DNA from: Aliihoeflea sp. 2WW | GTDB taxonomy: Bacteria > Pseudomonadota > Alphaproteobacteria > Rhizobiales > Rhizobiaceae | Assembly (NCBI RefSeq): GCF_000497755.1 | Contig: NZ_AYOD01000011.1 | Location: 139,741-203,740, forward strand | DNA: 64,000 nt | Reading direction: 5' to 3' | Shown here: in pieces, positions 58,483 to 64,000 of the stretch | How positions within the stretch are numbered: position 1 is the stretch's first letter | How the letters are laid out: every line of letters starts with the position of its first letter | Translations under genes and position numbers: made by a program | Notes under the pieces: generated by a model | The model's database searches: none | Told to the model about the DNA's origin: nothing | The model's input: only the letters and a program-made list of their open reading frames with translations

Positions 58483-58651
58483 GCCATACCGACCAAGAAT
58501 TTGACGCTCCTATACGCCAACCGGCCCGTCCGATCAAGAGCGGCGTTGACCCCTGCATTCCTGCATGGCTGCCCTGACGAAGCGGTATTGGCGAAATCGC
58601 GGCAGCGCACCTATCTTTGCTGCATCGCACAATTCTGAAAGGATCGCAGCC

Positions 58652-58813
58652 ATGTCCCGTTCGCTCCAGCGCAGCGTTTCCAGCTTCTTCGGCATTTTCC
58701 GCAGCGCGATCGCCGTGTCCGCCGCCGCCGAAGCCGGCCGTCCGGCCCACGCCGGCGATCTGTCCCGCCTCGGCATCGACCCGGCTCAGTTCCGTGCCAT
58801 CGAGCGCCGCTGA
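58652..58813 (+). CDS. Small DUF1127-like protein
   Basis: A 53-residue protein: a hydrophobic/amphipathic N-terminal helix ([22 protein letters not shown]) and a C-terminal segment [15 protein letters not shown] that resembles the end of DUF1127 (YjiS-like) proteins. ATG 58652 follows AAAGGA by eight bases; longer frames have no ribosome site. It diverges from the rimP operon and converges on trmB with adjoining stop codons. Small proteins of this type in rhizobia are linked to stress or RNA and phosphate metabolism; function here is unknown. Confidence 0.65.
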   Translation: MSRSLQRSVSSFFGIFRSAIAVSAAAEAGRPAHAGDLSRLGIDPAQFRAIERR

Positions 58814-59515
58814 TCAGATCCGCCTGAACGTCAGATAGGCAGGCGTACGCCCCTCGCGGATCGCCTTCGCCTCATAGCGCGTGCCCGGCCAGCCTTCATA
58901 AGGCTGGCGCCAGTCGTCCGGCCCCTCCGCCTGCCAGTCGAAATCGCCATGCGCCCGGCAATGCGCCAGCGTCCAGTTGACGTAATGCGGGATGTCGGAG
59001 GCGAAGCGGAACCGCCCACCCGGCTTCAGGACGCGCGCGAAACGGTCGAGATTGACCGGGCTGACGAAGCGCCGCTTCCAGTGCCGTTTCTTCGTCCACG
59101 GATCGGGATAGAGAAGATCGATCGCCGACAGCGATGCCCCCGGCAGCCAGTCGAGAAGTTCGGTGGCGTCGTCGTCATGGAGCCGGACATTGGCGAGCGG
59201 CGCCGCATCGAACTGCGACACGAACTTCGCCATGCCGTTGACGAAGGGCTCGACGCCGATGAAGCCGGCTTGAGGAAAACGCGACGCCTCGTGATGAAAA
59301 TGCTCGCCGCCGCCGAAGCCGATCTCCAGCCTGACCTCATCTACCGGCGCTGCGAACAGCGTGCGCAGATCGGCGGGTGCCGGCGTCTTCAAATCGAGTT
59401 TCAGCCGCGGCAGGTGGGTCGCCATCTGCGCCACCTGCTTCGGGCTCATCGTCTTGCCGTGCCGGCGGCCGAAAAAGGCTTCGGTCGCCCGCTCTCCCCA
59501 AACGTGTCCCGACAT
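58814..59515 (-). CDS. trmB: tRNA (guanine-N7-)-methyltransferase
   Basis: Methylates G46 in the tRNA variable loop. The 233-residue protein has the SAM site [10 protein letters not shown], the segment [14 protein letters not shown] with the catalytic region, and a closing [11 protein letters not shown]. It starts two bases after the metK stop, so it is coupled to metK, which makes its methyl donor. Standard length. Confidence 0.95.
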   Translation of the reverse strand: MSGHVWGERATEAFFGRRHGKTMSPKQVAQMATHLPRLKLDLKTPAPADLRTLFAAPVDEVRLEIGFGGGEHFHHEASRFPQAGFIGVEPFVNGMAKFVSQFDAAPLANVRLHDDDATELLDWLPGASLSAIDLLYPDPWTKKRHWKRRFVSPVNLDRFARVLKPGGRFRFASDIPHYVNWTLAHCRAHGDFDWQAEGPDDWRQPYEGWPGTRYEAKAIREGRTPAYLTFRRI

Positions 59516-59517
59516 TT

Positions 59518-60804
59518 TCAGGCGGCGACCGCTTGCCTGAGGGCCTTCACGAGGTCCGTCTTTTCCCAGGAAAACGAGCCGTCGCGGCCGGCCTTGCGGC
59601 CGAAATGGCCATAGGCGGCCGTGCGCGCATAGATCGGCTTGTTCAGGTCCAGGTGCCGGCGAATGCCGGACGGCGACAGGTCCATGACCTCGCGCAGCGC
59701 CTTCTCCACCACCTCTTCGGCGACCTTGCCGGTGCCGTGCAGGTCGACATAGACCGACAGCGGCTGGGCGACGCCGATGGCGTAGGCGAGCTGGATCGTG
59801 CAGCGGTCGGCCAGCTTCGCCGCGACCACGTTCTTGGCCAGATAGCGCGCGGCATAAGCTGCCGAGCGGTCGACCTTGGTCGTGTCCTTGCCCGAGAACG
59901 CGCCGCCGCCATGCGGAGCCGCGCCGCCATAGGTGTCGACGATGATCTTGCGGCCCGTCAGGCCGGAATCCCCATCGGGTCCGCCGATGACGAACTTGCC
60001 GGTCGGATTGATGTACCAGTTGCAGTCGTCGGCGATCGACAGCCCGCCGGAGGACAGCGCCTCGCGGATGTAGGGCTCGACGACCTTGCGCACCTTCTTG
60101 TTATCCCACTCGGGATCGATGTGCTGGGTCGAGAGCACGATCTGCGTCGCTTCCTTCGGCTGGCCGTCGACATAGCGCACGGTCACCTGGCTCTTGGCAT
60201 CGGGACCGAGCCGCGCCACGTCGCCGTCGCCGCTCTTGCGGGCGTCGGCCAGAAGCTCGAGAATCTTGTGGCTGTAGTAGATCGGCGCCGGCATCAGGTC
60301 CGGCGTCTCGCGGCAGGCATAGCCGAACATGATGCCCTGGTCGCCCGCGCCTTCCTCGCCCTGCTTGTCGGACGCATTGTCGACGCCCTGGGCGATGTGG
60401 GCGGACTGGCCGTGGAGGAGAACGTCGATCTTCGCCGTCTTCCAGTGGAAGCCGTCCTGCTCGTAGCCGATCGCACGGATCGCCTTGCGCGCCACCGACT
60501 TGAACTTGGCCGGATTGACCATCGGGTTGCCCGCGGCATCCTTGACGAATTCACCGTCCTTGGACTTCTTCAACAGCGTGTCGGGTACGCGGACCTCGCC
60601 GGCGATGACGACACGGTTGGTGGTGGCGAGCGTTTCGCAGGCGACGCGCACCTTCCACGCATCCATCTGCGGCTTGCCGCTGCCGTTCTTCTTCGCCGCC
60701 TCGCGATAGACCAGGTCCACGATCTCGTCGGAGATGCGGTCGCACACCTTGTCGGGGTGGCCTTCGGATACGGATTCGGAGGTGAAGATATAGTTCTGGC
60801 GCAA
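59518..60804 (-). CDS. metK: S-adenosylmethionine synthase
   Basis: Makes SAM from methionine and ATP. The 428-residue protein has the signatures [24 protein letters not shown] and [14 protein letters not shown]. The start is TTG 60804, giving [11 protein letters not shown] at the N-terminus; a GGGG site lies about 11 bases upstream, which is long. An ATG at 60885 would add 27 residues unlike the family. No known SAM riboswitch pattern was recognised in the 123-base gap from phrR. Confidence 0.94.
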   Translation of the reverse strand: MRQNYIFTSESVSEGHPDKVCDRISDEIVDLVYREAAKKNGSGKPQMDAWKVRVACETLATTNRVVIAGEVRVPDTLLKKSKDGEFVKDAAGNPMVNPAKFKSVARKAIRAIGYEQDGFHWKTAKIDVLLHGQSAHIAQGVDNASDKQGEEGAGDQGIMFGYACRETPDLMPAPIYYSHKILELLADARKSGDGDVARLGPDAKSQVTVRYVDGQPKEATQIVLSTQHIDPEWDNKKVRKVVEPYIREALSSGGLSIADDCNWYINPTGKFVIGGPDGDSGLTGRKIIVDTYGGAAPHGGGAFSGKDTTKVDRSAAYAARYLAKNVVAAKLADRCTIQLAYAIGVAQPLSVYVDLHGTGKVAEEVVEKALREVMDLSPSGIRRHLDLNKPIYARTAAYGHFGRKAGRDGSFSWEKTDLVKALRQAVAA

Positions 60805-60927
60805 GATCGGGTGTCCCCTCTGGAAAGCGCTCTGCCGAAAGGGCAGGCGGAAAGACGTGTAGCCAAGCGCAGAAGGCCCGGTCAAGACATGCTCGACCGA
60901 GTCCTCAAATCCGCCGGGCTCTTCCCT

Positions 60928-61347
60928 CTACGGCGTTTCGTCGTCGTCGGATGCGAGCGACTTGACCAGATCGATGATCCGGCGCCGAACTTTCGGATCG
61001 GAAATCTTGATGAAGGCGCGGGTGAGTTGCAGGCCTTCGGAACTGTTCAGGAAATCGACCACATAGGTCGATCCGTCATCCTCCGAAAAGCCGCTGCGGT
61101 TCTCGTCCTGCCCCGGCGCGTCCTCGAAGAAATAGGAAACCGGAACGTTCATGACGGTTGAAATCGCCTGCAGGCGACTGGCACCGACACGGTTCGTGCC
61201 CTTTTCGTATTTCTGGATCTGCTGGAACGTGATCCCGAGCATTTCGCCAAGCTTTTCCTGGCTCATGCCGAGCATGTTACGACGCAACCGCACCCGACTG
61301 CCGACGTGTATGTCGATCGGATTCGGCTTCTTCTTATTGGTTATCAT
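60928..61347 (-). CDS. phrR: XRE-family regulator of the PhrR/PraR type
   Basis: A 139-residue DNA-binding protein. A Cro/CI-type helix-turn-helix (about 15-70; V-R-L-R-R-N-M-L-G-M-S-Q-E-K-L-G-E and I-T-F-Q-Q-I-Q-K-Y-E-K-G) is followed by a C-terminal segment with R-R-R-I-I-D-L-V-K-S-L. The size and the position between lnt and metK match the rhizobial regulators named PhrR (low-pH-inducible, next to actA/lnt in Sinorhizobium) and PraR. In those species it affects biofilm, quorum sensing and symbiosis genes. The gene's own promoter carries a palindrome that may be its operator. Confidence 0.88.
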   Translation of the reverse strand: MITNKKKPNPIDIHVGSRVRLRRNMLGMSQEKLGEMLGITFQQIQKYEKGTNRVGASRLQAISTVMNVPVSYFFEDAPGQDENRSGFSEDDGSTYVVDFLNSSEGLQLTRAFIKISDPKVRRRIIDLVKSLASDDDETP

Positions 61348-61452
61348 GATGTTAGCCCATTGGAGCAGGCCATTGTCGTTGAGCTTTGCGCTTCTGGCCG
61401 CGTGTCGTGCGAGCGCCCCAAGGCCCGCCCGACTCTAGATCGCGGTAATCTG

Positions 61453-61481
61453 ACTATGAGTCGCTAATATATGTGTGTCAA
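61453..61481 (-). promoter_or_regulatory. Promoter of phrR with a 14-bp palindrome over the -35 box
   Basis: On the minus strand a perfect TTGACA (61481-61476) and CATAGT (61458-61453) have a 17-base spacer. The perfect palindrome GTGTCAATTGACAC (61475-61488) covers the -35 box and the lnt stop codon. The leader to phrR would be about 100 bases. Confidence 0.65.
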
Positions 61482-63070
61482 TTGACACGATGGCGCGACC
61501 GCAGGTTGTTTGCTGTGGCAGCGATGCCAAGTGCGATCAGCAGGCTCCAGCCGACGAGACCGGGGCGCAACGGCGGCAGGAACGCTCCGGCCTCGCCGAG
61601 CGGAACGTCCACGTCGAGCACGCCGACGGCATCGACGGCCAGTCCGTCGACCACGCGGCCATAGCCGTCGACCACCGCCGAAATGCCGTTGTTGGCGGCG
61701 CGAACGAGCGGCAGGCCCGATTCGACGGCGCGGAACTGGGCCTGGCGAAAATGCTGGTAGGGTCCGGGCGTATCGCCGAACCAGGCATCGTTGGTGACGT
61801 TGATGAGAAGCCTCGCATCGCCGCCGCCGCGAGGCGCGATGCCGGGGAAAATCACTTCGTAGCAGATGAAGGGCAGGCCGGAGACGCCGCCGCCCAGATC
61901 GAGCGGCCGGCGCGTCGAGCCTGCGGAAAAACCGCCAATGTTCTGCGCCAGTTGCCGCAGGCCGAAGCGGGACAGGAATTCCTGGAACGGCAGGTATTCG
62001 CCGAACGGGACGAGCCGCACCTTGTCGAAGGCATCGACGATCTCGCCCGACCCGTCGATGACGACGATCGAATTGTAATAGGAAGTCTCGCCCTCCCCGC
62101 GCGCTTCCGCGCGCACGATGCCGGCGAGCAGGCGCTGGTCGTCGTCGATGGCCGCGCCGAGCGCGGCGAGGGCGTCGGGCCTGTCGCCGAAGAGGAACGG
62201 CACCGACGTTTCGGGCCACACGACGATGTCCGCCTTCTCGCCACCTTCCTCCACCGGCCGTGTCGTCAGGTCGAGATGCGCCTGGAAAATCCGGTCGCGC
62301 TCGGCCATGTCCCATTTCTGGCTCTGCAGGATCGACGGCTGGATCACGCGGATCGCGATCGTCTCGGCACCATCGGTCGCCTCGGCCTGCGAAAGACGAA
62401 GCCCGCCATAGCCCAGATGAAGCACGACCAGCCCGACGCCGAGTGCCGCCCCCAGCTTCAGATGCGCGCGACCTGCAAGCAGCGCGGGCAGCGAAAAGAC
62501 GAAAACGGCAAGGACGTTGATCCCGACCGCGCCGACGATAGCGATCGACTGCATGGCGAGCGGCACAGGCATCGCCGCATAGCCGACGGCGTTCCAGGGA
62601 AATCCGGAAAAGAGCACCGAGCGCAGCCATTCGGCGAACGCGAAGGCGACGGCAAGCGCTGCGATGCGCCCGATATCGTCGCTCCAGGCGATCTTCGCGA
62701 GCGCCGCTGCAAACGCATAGAAGAACGCCAGAACCGCCGGCAGGCCGATAATGGCCAGCGGCAGAGCCCAGGCGAAGAGATCGGCCTCGACCAGAAGCGC
62801 GTTGCCCGTCCACCAGAGGCCGACCAGGAAATAGCCGAAACCGAACAGCCAGCCGACCAGAAAGGACGGTCCGAGCCTGCTCAGGCCGCGCCGTTCGGGT
62901 GCGGCAACGGCCCCGTCAAGCAGCCAGACGAGAACCGGAAAAGCGACGAAAGCGGCAAGCGGAAAATCGAACGGCGCCTGAGACAGGCTCGCAATCGCGC
63001 CCGCAGCCAAGGCGACCAGCGCCCTGCCGGCCCCCGACAGGAGAATTATCTTGCCCGCAAGGCGCTCCAT
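61478..63070 (-). CDS. lnt: Apolipoprotein N-acyltransferase
   Basis: Adds the third acyl chain to lipoproteins at the inner membrane. The 530-residue protein has six N-terminal membrane segments (about 15-220) and a nitrilase-like periplasmic domain. The catalytic triad is complete: Glu287 in V-W-P-E-T-S-V-P-F, Lys350 in [12 protein letters not shown] and Cys403 in [10 protein letters not shown] last helix anchors the C-terminus. corC lies upstream in the same direction, separated by 307 bases that hold a repeat. The rhizobial name actA refers to acid tolerance of mutants. Confidence 0.96.
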   Translation of the reverse strand: MERLAGKIILLSGAGRALVALAAGAIASLSQAPFDFPLAAFVAFPVLVWLLDGAVAAPERRGLSRLGPSFLVGWLFGFGYFLVGLWWTGNALLVEADLFAWALPLAIIGLPAVLAFFYAFAAALAKIAWSDDIGRIAALAVAFAFAEWLRSVLFSGFPWNAVGYAAMPVPLAMQSIAIVGAVGINVLAVFVFSLPALLAGRAHLKLGAALGVGLVVLHLGYGGLRLSQAEATDGAETIAIRVIQPSILQSQKWDMAERDRIFQAHLDLTTRPVEEGGEKADIVVWPETSVPFLFGDRPDALAALGAAIDDDQRLLAGIVRAEARGEGETSYYNSIVVIDGSGEIVDAFDKVRLVPFGEYLPFQEFLSRFGLRQLAQNIGGFSAGSTRRPLDLGGGVSGLPFICYEVIFPGIAPRGGGDARLLINVTNDAWFGDTPGPYQHFRQAQFRAVESGLPLVRAANNGISAVVDGYGRVVDGLAVDAVGVLDVDVPLGEAGAFLPPLRPGLVGWSLLIALGIAATANNLRSRHRVN

Positions 63071-63193
63071 TCACCCGTCCGCTGCCAGAATCAAACCCCG
63101 CACCTCTTTAGCAAAGGCGCTGGGGCTTTCCAAACGGACGTGAGAATTGCGCTTTCATGACTGATGGCATGCGCGGTTTTCGACTCGTTTGGT

Positions 63194-63352
63194 CGAAAGG
63201 GACCCCCACCCTTTATCCCTCCCCACAAGGGGGAGGGAGGGCATCGGCGTACCGCTCTACCCGTCAAACCGGGTGGTGCATTGATCGTTCGCCGGAACGC
63301 TCGCGACTCCCTCCCCCTTGTGGGGAGGGATACAGGGTGGGGGTCCCCTTCG
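63194..63352. repeat. 159-bp palindromic intergenic repeat between corC and lnt
   Basis: Inverted arms 63194-63239 and 63307-63352 match over 46 bases with two mismatches, around a 67-base centre. The core motif CCCTCCCCACAAGGGGGAGG and the ACCCCCACCCT end are typical of dispersed rhizobial repeats. It occupies most of the 307-base gap; nothing else recognisable is in that gap. Confidence 0.85.
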
Positions 63353-63377
63353 CAAAAACCCGACCTGCACCCAAAGC

Positions 63378-64000
63378 CTAATTCGTCGCCTGCCGCACCT
63401 GACGCCGGCGGCGATCCGTGCCGCGGCTCTGGACGATGCGCACCCGTTTGACCCTTCGCGGGTCAGCGTCGAGCACGTGGAACTCGAAGCCAGGGATCGC
63501 CTGGACCACCTCGCCGCGCGCGGGCACGCGGCCGAGCGCGTTGAAGATCATGCCGCCGATCGTGTCGACATATTCGCCGTGCTCACCGGCCGAGAACGCA
63601 TCGCCGATCTTCTCGGCGACGTCGTCGATCTCGGCCTTGGCATCGACGATGAAGACGCCGTCGCCCGCCTGCGTGATCATCGCCTCGTCGTCGTCATGCT
63701 CGTCCTCGATGTCGCCGACGACCATCTCGACAATGTCCTCCAGCGAAACGAGGCCGTCGGTGCCGCCATATTCGTCGATGACGAGCGCCATCTGCAGCCG
63801 TTCGGCCTGCATCCGCGCCATCAGGTCGGAAGCGAGCATCGACGGCGGCACGAAAAGCAGTTTTCGCACGAGGCTCAGTTCGCCGATGCTCTTTCCCAAC
63901 TCGACATTGGAGAGATCAAGCGTCGCGGCGTTGAGCGGCTTCTTCGTCGCCCGCGACTTCTTCTGTCCCGCCGTGCGGGTGATGTGGGCGATCACGTCGC
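63378..64000 (-). CDS. CorC/TlyC family CBS-domain protein (5' end outside window)
   Basis: At least 207 residues of a hemolysin-C/CorC-type protein; the coding frame runs off the right edge, so the N-terminus and the first CBS motif are missing. Present are the second CBS motif (R-L-Q-M-A-L-V-I-D-E-Y-G-G-T-D-G-L-V-S-L), the linker with E-D-I-V-E-M-V-V-G-D-I-E-D-E, and the C-terminal transporter-associated CorC domain (A-E-I-D-D-V-A, then G-E-Y-V-D-T-I-G-G). The basic C-terminal tail is R-R-R-R-Q-V-R. Family members act in magnesium/cobalt homeostasis; the soluble form here would be a CorC-like factor. The lnt neighbour is conserved. Confidence 0.88.
   Translation of the reverse strand, partial: DVIAHITRTAGQKKSRATKKPLNAATLDLSNVELGKSIGELSLVRKLLFVPPSMLASDLMARMQAERLQMALVIDEYGGTDGLVSLEDIVEMVVGDIEDEHDDDEAMITQAGDGVFIVDAKAEIDDVAEKIGDAFSAGEHGEYVDTIGGMIFNALGRVPARGEVVQAIPGFEFHVLDADPRRVKRVRIVQSRGTDRRRRQVRQATN

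Noticed and set aside
60805-60927. A SAM riboswitch before metK
   Set aside because: The 123-base gap shows small hairpins only; none matched the conserved cores of SAM classes that I can recognise.

Overview
The window reads as one contiguous piece of chromosome from an alphaproteobacterium of the order Hyphomicrobiales (Rhizobiales). The signs are high GC, a small Alu-type SRP RNA just upstream of dnaX, irr divergent from fabA-fabB-fabI, a PhrR/PraR-type regulator downstream of lnt, a Tad pilus locus, and rhizobial-type palindromic intergenic repeats. The family cannot be fixed from sequence alone. No rRNA, tRNA, CRISPR array, prophage or insertion sequence was seen, and most of the content is conserved housekeeping.

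Layout. 1-6.1 kb: a leftward peptide ABC importer operon with two tandem YejA-type binding proteins, then yejB and yejE; the ATPase should lie just outside the left edge. 6.2-11 kb: a membrane-anchored cytochrome c with a long acidic repeat tail, kdsB, pheA, a two-gene DUF4160/DUF2442 module, nudC and a HIT protein. 11-17 kb: SRP RNA, dnaX, ybaB, a cell-wall hydrolase lipoprotein, recR, a lytic transglycosylase whose 5' coding end contains a 150-bp palindromic repeat in frame, and a double-Kazal lipoprotein. 17-19.4 kb: a luciferase-like monooxygenase and an AI-2E family membrane protein. 19.4-29.9 kb: the Tad/Cpa pilus locus (cpaB-C-D-E-F-tadB-tadC leftward, cpaA leftward, a pilus-assembly N-domain protein and two TadE-like pseudopilins rightward), with no Flp pilin gene. 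30-33.4 kb: deoB-mutM, an enoyl-CoA hydratase and rpsT. 33.4-38.9 kb: a 0.75-kb non-coding stretch with DnaA boxes, then dnaA, dnaN, recF and a MoeB/ThiF-like E1. 39-46.5 kb: a glyoxylate reductase, an SH3 protein, irr, fabA-fabB-fabI, a GGDEF/EAL protein and rsmC. 46.6-58.5 kb: the leftward translation and RNA block rimP-nusA-ylxR-infB-rbfA-truB, an HWE histidine kinase, rpsO and pnp. 58.6-64 kb: a small DUF1127-like protein, trmB, metK, phrR/praR, lnt and a truncated corC.

How it fits together. Most genes serve replication and its control (dnaA, dnaN, recF, dnaX, recR), transcription-translation (nusA, infB, rbfA, truB, rimP, rpsO, rpsT, pnp), and envelope building (fab genes, kdsB, lnt, lytic enzymes). 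Embedded in this backbone are signalling or accessory genes: the HWE kinase, the EAL protein, the DUF4160/DUF2442 pair and the Kazal lipoprotein. Regulatory signals readable from sequence include intrinsic terminators, a sigma70-type promoter before rpsT, a promoter with a 14-bp palindrome over its -35 box upstream of phrR, a terminator-like hairpin in the rimP leader, and near-consensus CtrA boxes at the Tad promoters. No clearly new large system was found. The best leads are the DUF4160/DUF2442 pair, the repeat inserted in the transglycosylase gene, and the regulatory hairpins.
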